29,749 bases of DNA, from contig CAMLRG010000055.1 in the NCBI GenBank assembly GCA_946482335.1, positions 1 through 29,749 on the forward strand, given 5' to 3'. This document shows positions 1 through 7,596 of the stretch, piece after piece; position 1 is the stretch's first letter; every line of letters starts with the position of its first letter. The stretch is from an uncultured Duganella sp. (GTDB lineage Bacteria > Pseudomonadota > Gammaproteobacteria > Burkholderiales > Burkholderiaceae). The position numbers and the translations under genes are program-made. Under the pieces are notes generated by a model. The model ran no database searches and was not told the origin of the DNA. It saw only the letters and a list, made by a program, of their open reading frames with translations.

Positions 1-110
1 AAGCCTTGCGGCTCCGGGCACATCATCAAACGCCCACACTTATCGACTGTTGATTTTTAAAGATCGCTGCCTGTTTGTTCGACGAAGCGTTGTGTTCGTC
101 AGCAGCAGAG
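1..110 (-). other. rRNA operon leader with boxA (16S gene lies beyond the left edge)
   Basis: Read on the minus strand, this stretch matches the leader that precedes 16S rRNA in Burkholderiales. A boxA-like GATCTTTAAA (56-65) is followed by the CAACAGTCGATAAGTGTGGG type of sequence (about 34-53). Two sigma-70 promoters lie directly upstream. The mature 16S start is not reached, so the rRNA genes should begin just left of position 1. Recognition of the leader is from memory of the family; the boxA and promoter spacing are visible. The short reading frames here are not credible genes. Confidence 0.8.
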
Positions 111-117
111 AAGCGAG

Positions 118-146
118 ATTATGCGGTACATCGTGCAACTCGTCAA
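118..146 (-). promoter_or_regulatory. rrn promoter P2 (proximal)
   Basis: On the minus strand there is a -35 TTGACG (141-146), exactly 17 bp, then a -10 CATAAT (118-123). The expected transcription start is near 110. An A-rich stretch upstream (about 147-175) could serve as an UP element. It faces away from the sigma-54 activator gene and drives the rRNA leader. Confidence 0.75.
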
Positions 147-205
147 CCCCTCTTGTTTCCCGCTTCGTTTCGCGCTGTTGGCTGCGTTGCGTTGCGAGGG
201 ACAGA

Positions 206-234
206 ACTATAGCCGACCGGCGCCCGGCGCGCAA
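206..234 (-). promoter_or_regulatory. rrn promoter P1 (distal)
   Basis: On the minus strand there is a -35 TTGCGC (229-234), 17 bp, then a -10 TATAGT (206-211, five of six consensus bases). It lies 88 bp upstream of the second promoter. Tandem promoters are usual for rRNA operons. Its upstream flank runs into the sigma-54-type element at 243-257 that points the other way. Confidence 0.6.
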
Positions 235-242
235 GGGGTGTC

Positions 243-257
243 TGGCATTGAGTTTGC
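243..257 (+). promoter_or_regulatory. sigma-54 -24/-12 element upstream of the acoR-like gene
   Basis: TGGCATTGAGTTTGC has the -24 TGGCA and -12 TTGC (followed by T) at canonical spacing. The expected start near 269 would leave a leader of about 84 nt before the ATG at 353, longer than at the other sigma-54 sites here. If real, the activator gene is itself sigma-54 dependent, possibly autoregulated. No clear activator site was found upstream. Confidence 0.45.
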
Positions 258-352
258 TTGCGTAACAATACAACGCACCTGGCAATCGCTTTTTGTTCAC
301 TTTTGACACAGGTGCTACATTAAAGAAAGCCGCAGAGGCTGCTGGGGGAGAC

Positions 353-2299
353 ATGCAACAGGAAACTGTTCCAAATTTGAGCAATGCGATCATCGAGACC
401 GCGCACCTGCGGTCGCGCACTTATGGCCTGGATCCGCGCAGCGATGTGGACTACGGACCGATCGACCGCAGTGCGCTCAACGGGTTGATCGAGCAAAACC
501 GCTTGCTGCACACCCATGCGGTGCCAGCCATGGAAACGCTCTACCAGCAAATCGTCAACACCCATAATATGGTGATCCTGACGGACGCCCAGGGTGTGAT
601 CCTGCATTCGCTGGGCGATGACGACTTCCTGGAGAAAGCCAACCGGGTCGCCCTGCAAGCTGGCGCAACCTGGTCCGAGCAATGCAAGGGTACCAATGCG
701 ATTGGCACGGCGATCGCCGAAGCCAAGCCCGCCCTGGTCCATGCCGATCAGCATTTTCTCCAAGCCAACCATTTCCTGACATGCTCCGCGGCGCCAATCA
801 CTGACCATGCCGGCAATGTCATCGGGGTACTGGACGTATCCGGCGACCAGCGCGCCTTCCATAAACACACCATGGCCCTGGTGCGCATGTCGGCGCTGAT
901 GGTTGAGAACCAACTGTTTGCCGCAGCTTTCGAGGATGTCATCACCCTGCACTTCCATGCCAGGCCGGAATTCATCGGTACGCTGATGGAGGGCATTGCG
1001 TCGTTCACGCCCGGCGGCCGCTTCATTGCCGCCAACCGTGCCGGCCTGTTCCAGCTCGGGCTGACATTCGCGGCGCTGCAATCCCATACCTTCAGCTCAT
1101 TATTCGGTCTGCCGGTGTCGGCACTGTTCGACCATTACCGGACGGCGGCGCCGGGCCTGCTCGACCTGTGCCTGCATAGTGGCGTGCGGGTGTTCGGACG
1201 CGCCCAGCTGCGGCTGGCCAATAACCATTTCCAGCATCCGATCGTCTCCGCGCGCGAGGACAGCCATCCGGCGCAGACCAATCCAGCCCACACGGCGCGC
1301 CGCTTGTCGGGACTGCGCTACCTGCGCACCGGGGACCAGCAACTGGAAGCGGTGATCGACAAGGTCACCCGCGTGCTGGGCAAGGATATCCCCATCATGA
1401 TCATGGGCGAAACCGGCACCGGCAAGGAATTGCTGGCACAAGCGATCCACAACGATTCGCCGCGCGCACAAGGCCCGTTCGTGGCGGTCAATTGCGCATC
1501 GATCCCCGAAACGCTGATCGAGTCGGAACTGTTCGGCTATGAGGATGGCGCATTCACCGGTGCGCGCAAGAAGGGCGCTGTCGGCAAAATCCTGCAGGCG
1601 AATGGCGGCACCCTCTTCCTCGACGAAATCGGCGACATGCCTTTCCCTTTGCAGGCCCGCCTGCTGCGCGTGCTGCAGGAGCGCATGGTGACGCCGCTGG
1701 GCAGCGGAAAGTCGATCCCGGTCAATGTGGAAGTCATTTGCGCCACCAACCATAATTTGCGCGACCGCATGGCGAAAGGGCTGTTCCGCGAAGACCTGTA
1801 TTACCGGCTCAACGGCCTGGTCGTGAAACTGCCGCCACTGCGCGAGCGCACCGACCTGGAAACAGTCGTCAACAAGATCCTGGCCACCGATACCTGCGGC
1901 AAGCGCTACACCGTGGCGCCGGAGTTGATGCAGCTCTTCCTGCGGCATAAATGGCCGGGCAACTTCCGGCAGCTCACCAACCTGCTGCGCACCGGCGTCG
2001 TGATGACCGGTGACGAGGGGGAAATCGGCCTGCAGCATATGCCGGACGACTTCCTCGACGACATGCGCGAGGCGCAAGCCATAGCGGCGCCTGCGGACGG
2101 CTTTCCCCCAGCCCACGCCGGCAACAGCGCGGCGGTGACGGCGGCCACCATGCCGTGCACCGGCGCGCGCCTGGAAGATATGGAGCAAACCCTGATCGTG
2201 CGTACGCTGGAGGCGCACGGCGGCAATGTCTCCGCCACGGCACGCGCCCTGGGCGTATCGCGCAATACGATCTACCGCAAGCTGCCCCATCTCAAGTAA
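353..2299 (+). CDS. acoR: AcoR-type sigma-54-dependent transcriptional activator
   Basis: This 648-residue activator belongs to the AcoR branch of bacterial enhancer-binding proteins, which turn on acetoin or alcohol catabolic genes with RNA polymerase-sigma-54. An N-terminal GAF-type sensor region (about 60-190) is followed by an AAA+ domain with Walker A GETGTGKE (from residue 352), the sigma-54 contact loop GAFTGA (from about 399) and Walker B LFLDEIGD. A Fis-type helix-turn-helix ends the protein (ATARALGVSRNTIYRKL). The frame is open from 293, but ATG 353 follows GGGGGAG and is the family-like start. The gene is convergent with a porin, 5 bp apart, without a terminator. The sensed compound is unknown. 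Sigma-54 sites before the alcohol-oxidation genes make it the best candidate activator in the window, but the link is inference. Confidence 0.9.
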   Translation: MQQETVPNLSNAIIETAHLRSRTYGLDPRSDVDYGPIDRSALNGLIEQNRLLHTHAVPAMETLYQQIVNTHNMVILTDAQGVILHSLGDDDFLEKANRVALQAGATWSEQCKGTNAIGTAIAEAKPALVHADQHFLQANHFLTCSAAPITDHAGNVIGVLDVSGDQRAFHKHTMALVRMSALMVENQLFAAAFEDVITLHFHARPEFIGTLMEGIASFTPGGRFIAANRAGLFQLGLTFAALQSHTFSSLFGLPVSALFDHYRTAAPGLLDLCLHSGVRVFGRAQLRLANNHFQHPIVSAREDSHPAQTNPAHTARRLSGLRYLRTGDQQLEAVIDKVTRVLGKDIPIMIMGETGTGKELLAQAIHNDSPRAQGPFVAVNCASIPETLIESELFGYEDGAFTGARKKGAVGKILQANGGTLFLDEIGDMPFPLQARLLRVLQERMVTPLGSGKSIPVNVEVICATNHNLRDRMAKGLFREDLYYRLNGLVVKLPPLRERTDLETVVNKILATDTCGKRYTVAPELMQLFLRHKWPGNFRQLTNLLRTGVVMTGDEGEIGLQHMPDDFLDDMREAQAIAAPADGFPPAHAGNSAAVTAATMPCTGARLEDMEQTLIVRTLEAHGGNVSATARALGVSRNTIYRKLPHLK

Positions 2300-2304
2300 G
2301 CCGC

Positions 2305-3450
2305 TCAGAAGAACAGGATGCCGCCGAGGGATGCACCATTCATCTTCGCCTCGGCGCCGGAGAAGGACTTCGAGCGGGTTTGGCCCACTTCGCCAACCAG
2401 CGTGATGGCGCCGGTCAGTGCGTAATAGGCACCGGCCGTCAGGTTGGCGTTCGACTTCAGCCCATTGGTTCCGGCGGTGTTGTCTTCGTTGCGGCTCATG
2501 CCGTAGCCAAGGCCCAGTTTCAGTTTCTCGCTGGCCTTGAAGGTCCCTTGCAGCAGCCAGTGCTTGCTGCGCACATTGCCCTGGTCGGCATCGGACAGCA
2601 CACCGAGCCCTTTGCCACCCTGGTAATTTGCGAGCAAGCCGAAGGCGCCTTGCTGCAACGATGCCCCGGCTTCCCAGCCCGTCATGGTGAAGTCCGCACC
2701 GGCGGCCGCCACAGCCTTGAACTTTTGCGACTTGGCGCCAAGCCAGGCTTTCAAGGCGCCGTCGGCATAACTCAATTGGGCCTGCAGCTGCGGGTTGGAG
2801 CGCGTGGAGTACTGTGCGGCGGACACGATCGGCGAGTCGACCACCGGGTTGAATACCCCGGCGTCGACGCTGAAGCCGGACAGCTTCGGCGAACTGTAGG
2901 CCATCTGGCCGTAATAGCCGACGTAAGCATAGCCGGCACCAATATGGCCCAGCGAGACGCGGCCGCGTTGGGTGGCCTGCACCGGCGCGCCGGCGCCGAT
3001 CAGCGTCATGTCGCCGAAGATGGCGTTGGCGCCGAAGATGCCGTTGTCGCGCCCCAGCTTGAAGGTACCTATGTCCGCATTGCCGAAGCTGAAATAGGCC
3101 TGGCGCACGTCGACTTCGCTGTTCTGCGCGATGGCGCTGTCGGTGGCGGTGGCGTGGTAGATGCCGATGTGGGCCTTGATGTCGAAGCCCGACTGCTTGG
3201 TGGTCGCTGAAGTTACCAGTCCGTTCGGCAGCAAGCCGTTGCCGATGGTGGTGCGGCGGTCTTCGCCGCCGCAGCCAATGCCCACGCTGGCCAGCGCCAG
3301 CCCGCCGACCGCGTCACCGCTGCATGAGACATGGGTATAGTAGGCGTTGACGATGCCGCCCACGTTCACGTTCCACTCGCCCGCCTTGATGTCGACGGCA
3401 TATGCTGCGGGGGCCGCGCCAATTGCGGCGGCCAGCACGATCTTCTTCAT
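2305..3450 (-). CDS. Outer-membrane porin
   Basis: A 381-residue protein with signal peptide MKKIVLAAAIGAAPAAYA, alternating beta-strand patterns and a C-terminal phenylalanine (ending GGILFF), as needed for outer-membrane assembly. It fits the general betaproteobacterial porin families (Porin_4-like) and should form a diffusion channel; the substrate cannot be read from sequence. The ATG at 3450 follows AGGAGACAACA, which excludes the longer open frame to 3552. A sigma-54-type element (3496-3510) lies about 34 nt upstream of the likely start codon, similar to the alcohol-oxidation operons. The gene ends 5 bp from the AcoR-type activator, so it may be an activator target that admits the inducing compound. 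That role is inference. Confidence 0.88.
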   Translation of the reverse strand: MKKIVLAAAIGAAPAAYAVDIKAGEWNVNVGGIVNAYYTHVSCSGDAVGGLALASVGIGCGGEDRRTTIGNGLLPNGLVTSATTKQSGFDIKAHIGIYHATATDSAIAQNSEVDVRQAYFSFGNADIGTFKLGRDNGIFGANAIFGDMTLIGAGAPVQATQRGRVSLGHIGAGYAYVGYYGQMAYSSPKLSGFSVDAGVFNPVVDSPIVSAAQYSTRSNPQLQAQLSYADGALKAWLGAKSQKFKAVAAAGADFTMTGWEAGASLQQGAFGLLANYQGGKGLGVLSDADQGNVRSKHWLLQGTFKASEKLKLGLGYGMSRNEDNTAGTNGLKSNANLTAGAYYALTGAITLVGEVGQTRSKSFSGAEAKMNGASLGGILFF

Positions 3451-3495
3451 TGTTGTCTCCTCGTTGTGATTGATGGATGCTGCACGAGGGACAGG

Positions 3496-3510
3496 GCAAT
3501 TAGCGTGCCG
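3496..3510 (-). promoter_or_regulatory. sigma-54 -24/-12 element for the porin
   Basis: On the minus strand CGGCACGCTAATTGC matches TGGCACG-N4-TTGC except for the first base. The expected start near 3484 gives a leader of about 34 nt. A loose inverted pair TGTTC (3574-3578) and GGAAC (3590-3594) lies further upstream, inside the end of the LacI gene, but does not match the activator site shared by the other operons. Confidence 0.6.
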
Positions 3511-3580
3511 GGGCCGCACACCGGGGCGGCGCGCGGGATGCGCTGTGCACATTGCGCCGATTTGGATCAGCGCTGTTCAG

Positions 3581-4609
3581 TTACGGACCGGAACGCGGAT
3601 GCACAGGCGGCTTGGCGAGCGAGCCGCGCGTCGTCAGGCTGATCGGGAATTTGCGCCTGACGGGGCGCTTCACGTCGTAGCACATGTTCAGCAGTTTGCG
3701 CACTGCGCTCTGGGTCATCTCGCGCCAGGGAATGTGCACCGACGTGAGGCGCGGGGCGGCGTAGGATGCGGCCGGCGTATCGTCATAGCCGATCACCGAC
3801 AGGTCGTGCGGCACGCGGATGCCCGCTTCCTGGAAGCAGGAAAGGGCCCCGACCGCCATTTCATCATTGGCGCAGAACAGCGCCGTAAAGTGGTAACCCG
3901 ACTTGAGCAGCTCGTTGGCGACATGCCAGCCGCCTTCCGCCGAAAAATCGCTTTCGCCGATCCACAGTGTGCCGGGATCGATGCCGGCTTGTGCCAGTTC
4001 GCCAAGAAAGCCATTGATGCGCATGACGTTGTCGGCGATATTCGCCGGACCGGCAATCACCGCGATCGCCCGATGCTGATGTTCCAGCAGGGTGCGCGCG
4101 GCCAGTTGGCCGCCATAAACGTGGTCCACGCTGAAGCACTGGTCGGGCATGCTGTCGAAGCAGCTGTTGACCATGACCAGCCGCCCCTGCTTCGGGCCCA
4201 GTGCCGCCAGGTCCTCTTCCTGCAGCGCGGCACTCATCACCAATACGCCATCGCAGCCGCGCTCCATCAGGAATTCAATACCCTTCATGGCTTGCGCACG
4301 CGCGCCGCCTTTGCCCGAGCCGAAGGCCACCACCATCTGCATGCCGGCTGCCTGCAATTCCGCGTCGATGATCTGCAGGATCGGCGTGTAGAAGGTACCG
4401 GACAGCACAGGGATATACACGCCGATGGTCTGGGTGCTGCCCAGCATGAGCGAACGGGCCACGTGCGAGGGCCGGAAGTTCAGGCTCTCGATGGCTTTTT
4501 GCACCATTTCCCGCTTGGCGGGCGATACCGAGCCCTTTCCGCTCACGACGCGCGATGCGGTACCCATCCCTACGCCGGCCAAACGTGCCACATCTTTCAG
4601 GGTTGCCAC
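3581..4609 (-). CDS. LacI-family transcriptional repressor of the GH30/TonB locus
   Basis: A 342-residue LacI/GalR-type repressor. The N-terminal helix-turn-helix reads TLKDVARLAGVGMGTASRVV, followed by a hinge and a periplasmic-binding-protein-like effector domain (VYIPVLSGTFYTPILQ to the C-terminus). I chose GTG at 4609, preceded by GAGGA, because the frame otherwise extends to 4675 and would put a perfect LacI-type operator (4629-4644) and the promoter inside the gene. The family binds sugars or oligosaccharides and releases DNA. The same palindrome occurs upstream of the TonB receptor at 10335-10382, so this protein most likely represses both itself and the glycan operon. The inducer is probably a beta-glucan fragment, inferred from the GH30 enzymes. 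Confidence 0.88.
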   Translation of the reverse strand: MATLKDVARLAGVGMGTASRVVSGKGSVSPAKREMVQKAIESLNFRPSHVARSLMLGSTQTIGVYIPVLSGTFYTPILQIIDAELQAAGMQMVVAFGSGKGGARAQAMKGIEFLMERGCDGVLVMSAALQEEDLAALGPKQGRLVMVNSCFDSMPDQCFSVDHVYGGQLAARTLLEHQHRAIAVIAGPANIADNVMRINGFLGELAQAGIDPGTLWIGESDFSAEGGWHVANELLKSGYHFTALFCANDEMAVGALSCFQEAGIRVPHDLSVIGYDDTPAASYAAPRLTSVHIPWREMTQSAVRKLLNMCYDVKRPVRRKFPISLTTRGSLAKPPVHPRSGP

Positions 4610-4628
4610 AAGGTCCTCAGGCTGAAAT

Positions 4629-4644
4629 TTGGAAACGCTTCCAA
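4629..4644. promoter_or_regulatory. LacI-type operator upstream of the repressor gene
   Basis: TTGGAAACGCTTCCAA is palindromic apart from the central A/C step and matches the sites at 10335 and 10367 with one change. It starts right at the -10 of the putative repressor promoter, a position suited to autorepression. Confidence 0.85.
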
Positions 4645-4672
4645 TGCTAACCAAAATGCCTTTGCGAAGCAA
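4644..4672 (-). promoter_or_regulatory. Promoter of the LacI repressor gene
   Basis: On the minus strand there is TTGCTT (4667-4672), 17 bp, then TAGCAT (4644-4649). The -10 shares its last base with the operator, so a bound repressor would cover the start site. The -10 matches only four of six consensus bases, so this is a plausible but unproven call. Confidence 0.5.
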
Positions 4673-4675
4673 CAC

Positions 4676-6127
4676 CTATTCTGAGCGCACCACCGTCTGG
4701 ATGGCGTGGGCCGGGATTTCCACTTGCGTATCGAGGCCGTCGATCACCAGCCGGTATCGCTGCGGCTGGCCGGTCCCGTTCATCACCACCACGGCCAGGC
4801 TGCCGTCGGCATTGCGGAAGGCCACGGTATGCAGGGTGCTGCGGCTGGCCGCGGCGCTCACCCGGCGTGCTTGCGGCCGGATATAGCGGGCGAAGTGACC
4901 CAGGTAGGCGTAGCTCGGGGTGAATATCAGCTCCCCGTCATCGCTGGCATGGAGCGGGGCGAAACAGTAGTTGCCCACGTGGTTCGGACCGCCGCGGCTA
5001 TCCAGCAGCATGTTCCAGTCGATCCAGCCCACCGCGCCTGCGTTCAGGTCCGCAATGATTTCACTGCCATAGCGCTCGCCGTTGGCCCAGGATTGCATCT
5101 GCGCCGCATCGAACTTCTCGACCGAAGCCTCGGTGAGCAGGAAATTCACGTCCGGGTATGCCTGCTGCATCGCCGCGACGTTGCGGTGCATGGGTTCCCC
5201 TTTGGCCCAGGTTTCGTACCAGTGGAAGCCCACGCCCCAGATATATTGGCGGGCCTTGGGATCGGACAGGATGTGGGCTGCTCGCTGGGGCAGCAGGTCG
5301 CGGTTGTGATCCCATACCACGATCTTCTTCGCGCCAAGGCCGGCCTGCTTCAGCGCCGGCCCGAGGTGGTCTGCCAGGAAACGCGTTTCCTCCTCCGCCG
5401 TGTAGATCATCGATTCCCAGGTCTGGGTCGCCATCGGTTCGTTCTGGACCGACAGCCCCCACAGCTCGATACCGGCTTTCTCATAGGCTTGCACGAACTT
5501 GACGATGTATTGCGCCCAGGCGTCGCGGTAGGCTGGCAGCAGTTTGCCGCCGCGCAGCATGCTGCCGTTGGATTTCATCCAGGCCGGCGCGCTCCATGGA
5601 CTGGCCATCACGCGCACAGGGTTGCCGTGCGCGGCGCCGCTTGCCAGCGCTTGCCGCAGCAGGGGCACGCGGTATCGCAAATCGTGCTCGATGCTGAACG
5701 AGGACAGCGTACGGTCGCCATCTTTCACATAGGTATAGCTGCCGCTGGCGAAATCGGAGCTGTGGATGGTGGTGCGGACCACGTTGTAGCCCAAGCCTTG
5801 TACCGGGTCGAAGTAAGCCGTCAGGAAGGCCCGCTGGGCGGCCGGCTTCAAGCGGCCGTAGACTTCGGCCGTGGCATCGGTGATCGCCCCGCCGAAACCG
5901 AAGACTTGCTGGAACGCCTTGCCGGTGTCGACGAAAATGGCAGTCTCGGTTTCCAGCGGCTGGGTGGCGGGGATGGGCTGGGGTAGCGCCTGCGGTGCGA
6001 AAAAGGTGGCGCCGCCCTGGGCGGTGGTATAGAGCTTCCAGGGGCCAGTGGGGGCGGCGGTCGCGGGAAGACATGCCGCCAGTCCGGCGCCCCAGATCAA
6101 CTTCATGGCCTGTCGTCTTGTTGTCAA
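4676..6127 (-). CDS. GH30-family glycoside hydrolase, Tat-type signal
   Basis: A 483-residue GH30 glycosidase (glucosylceramidase / endo-beta-1,6-glucanase type). The acid/base Glu (about 230) is in SVQNEP and the nucleophile Glu (about 333) in LLTEAS; both sit in the family's TIM barrel, followed by a C-terminal beta domain ending in VEIPAHAIQTVV. The start is uncertain. ATG 6106 has a weak ribosome site, whereas TTG 6127 follows GGGGAGA directly after the upstream stop and yields TTRRQAMKLIWGAGLAACL, a twin-arginine-like signal. I prefer the TTG. The gene is the third in an operon with a TonB receptor and another GH30 enzyme. It should cut beta-linked glucan fragments outside the cytoplasm; the exact linkage is not shown by the sequence. 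Confidence 0.88.
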   Translation of the reverse strand: MTTRRQAMKLIWGAGLAACLPATAAPTGPWKLYTTAQGGATFFAPQALPQPIPATQPLETETAIFVDTGKAFQQVFGFGGAITDATAEVYGRLKPAAQRAFLTAYFDPVQGLGYNVVRTTIHSSDFASGSYTYVKDGDRTLSSFSIEHDLRYRVPLLRQALASGAAHGNPVRVMASPWSAPAWMKSNGSMLRGGKLLPAYRDAWAQYIVKFVQAYEKAGIELWGLSVQNEPMATQTWESMIYTAEEETRFLADHLGPALKQAGLGAKKIVVWDHNRDLLPQRAAHILSDPKARQYIWGVGFHWYETWAKGEPMHRNVAAMQQAYPDVNFLLTEASVEKFDAAQMQSWANGERYGSEIIADLNAGAVGWIDWNMLLDSRGGPNHVGNYCFAPLHASDDGELIFTPSYAYLGHFARYIRPQARRVSAAASRSTLHTVAFRNADGSLAVVVMNGTGQPQRYRLVIDGLDTQVEIPAHAIQTVVRSE

Positions 6128-6128
6128 C

Positions 6129-7586
6129 TTATTTCTCCCCATTCCAGGTGAAGGTCGCAACGCTGCGGCCTGGCAGCGTATAACGGAAATTGCGGGCGCC
6201 AACCCGCACCGAGAAGCTGCGCGGCTCGTTGGCCGAGTTCGACATCAGCATGGCAATCGAGCGGTCCGGGTTCTGGAAGGCGACGTGCGCGAACTCGCCC
6301 GTCCCGCCGTTGGATGCGATGCGGCGGGCGCCCGGACGCACAAAGCGGCTTGCGTGGGCCAGCGCGTAATACTCGACATTGCGCGTGACAGCGCCGGTGG
6401 CCGAGTCGATCGTCACCACGCCGCGGCAGTCATTGCAGCCGCCCAGGTGCGGGCCATCCTTTTCGTCCAGCGCCAGGTTCCAGAGCAGTACGCCGCGCGC
6501 CCAGTTGCGGGTGCTATCGATCAGCAGCGTGCGGGCGAAGTACTGCAGGTTGGCCGACCAGTCGGGCGCCCAGCGTCCGCCCGAGCATTCGGTAAACCAG
6601 GCGTCCTTGGCGGGATACTTGTCATGCACCGCGGACTGGGCGGCCACGTTGCCGGCATAGCAATGCCATGCCACACCGCTCACATATTGGGCGGCCGTCG
6701 GATCGGCCAGCACGGCGGATGGCGACTCCGGCTGGTCCCAGTTGTGGTCCCAGTCGAACAGCGTGGTGCCCGGATGTTCGGCCGCCAGGCGCGGGCCGAG
6801 GTACGCGCCGATCAGGGCGGCGCGCGCGGCCGGTTCGACCCGCATGCCGGGATAGTTGTCCGGCTCGAAATGGGGCTCGTTCTGCAGGGTGAGGGCGAAG
6901 ATCGGGACGCCTTCGGCCTTCATTGCCTGTACATAGCGGCTCAGGTAGCGAGAGAAGGCGTCGTAGGCTGCCGGCTTCAGGCTGCCCTTCACCAGGCTGT
7001 CGCTGGTCTTCATCCAGCCCGGCGCACTCCACGGCGACGCCATGACCTTGAGCTGCGGATTGAGCGCGAGCGCCTGCTTCACGGTCGGCAGCACCGTGCC
7101 GCGCTGCGCATCGATCGAGAACCTGGCCAGTTCCGGGTCGGACTGCCCCGGCGGCATGTCATCGAAGCTGTAGTGCGCCTGCGAGAAATCCGATGCGCCG
7201 ATCGTCAGGCGCGTGAACGACAGGCCGATGCCGGAAGCGGTCCCGAACAGGTCCTTCAGCAGTGCCTCGCGCTGGGCTGGATCAAGGCGCTTCTGGATCA
7301 GCCATGCCGAGGCATCCGTGATGGAAGCGCCGAAGCCCTGCATTTCCTGGTATTGCACGGCCGGGTCGACATTGATGACGATGGCCGCCGGGCTGGCGCC
7401 GTCGAGCGACGCCGGCTCCGCCTGCGCCAGCAGCCTGGCCTGGTCACCGGTCGTGACCCAGGCCTGCACCGGGACAGAGGGCAGTGTGGACACGGCTGCC
7501 GGCCGGTCCACCACCGCTCCGCCACTGCAGGCCGCAACCAGGGGGATGGCTGCCAGCAGGAAAATCCTCAAGACGTTGAAATTCAT
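6129..7586 (-). CDS. GH30-family glycoside hydrolase, lipoprotein
   Basis: A 485-residue GH30 glycosidase. The N-terminus has a lipoprotein signal with lipobox LVAAC (MNFNVLRIFLLAAIPLVAAC), so the enzyme is probably membrane-anchored. Catalytic Glu residues are in TLQNEP (about 237) and WFTECSG (about 333). The conserved QGFGASITDAS near the N-terminus is typical of GH30. ATG 7586 is chosen over a GTG nine bases earlier because GAGGTG is well placed for it. It starts 10 bp after the TonB receptor stop and its stop lies within the ribosome site of the next GH30 gene, so the three are one operon. It likely degrades beta-glucan at the cell surface or in the periplasm. Confidence 0.9.
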   Translation of the reverse strand: MNFNVLRIFLLAAIPLVAACSGGAVVDRPAAVSTLPSVPVQAWVTTGDQARLLAQAEPASLDGASPAAIVINVDPAVQYQEMQGFGASITDASAWLIQKRLDPAQREALLKDLFGTASGIGLSFTRLTIGASDFSQAHYSFDDMPPGQSDPELARFSIDAQRGTVLPTVKQALALNPQLKVMASPWSAPGWMKTSDSLVKGSLKPAAYDAFSRYLSRYVQAMKAEGVPIFALTLQNEPHFEPDNYPGMRVEPAARAALIGAYLGPRLAAEHPGTTLFDWDHNWDQPESPSAVLADPTAAQYVSGVAWHCYAGNVAAQSAVHDKYPAKDAWFTECSGGRWAPDWSANLQYFARTLLIDSTRNWARGVLLWNLALDEKDGPHLGGCNDCRGVVTIDSATGAVTRNVEYYALAHASRFVRPGARRIASNGGTGEFAHVAFQNPDRSIAMLMSNSANEPRSFSVRVGARNFRYTLPGRSVATFTWNGEK

Positions 7587-7596
7587 GTGCGGCACC

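Noticed and set aside
279..295. Second sigma-54-like sequence (TGGCAATCGCTTTTTG) before the acoR-like gene
   Set aside because: It has the -24 half but lacks TTGC at the correct -12 position.
40..420. Open reading frame of 126 codons on the minus strand (and small plus-strand frames at 50-306)
   Set aside because: It covers the rrn promoters and leader and the start of the acoR-like gene; the product looks like no protein family and no ribosome site is present.
3574..3594. TGTTC ... GGAAC as an activator site for the porin
   Set aside because: The spacing and the bases between differ from the 22-bp site shared by the other two operons; too weak to list as a feature.
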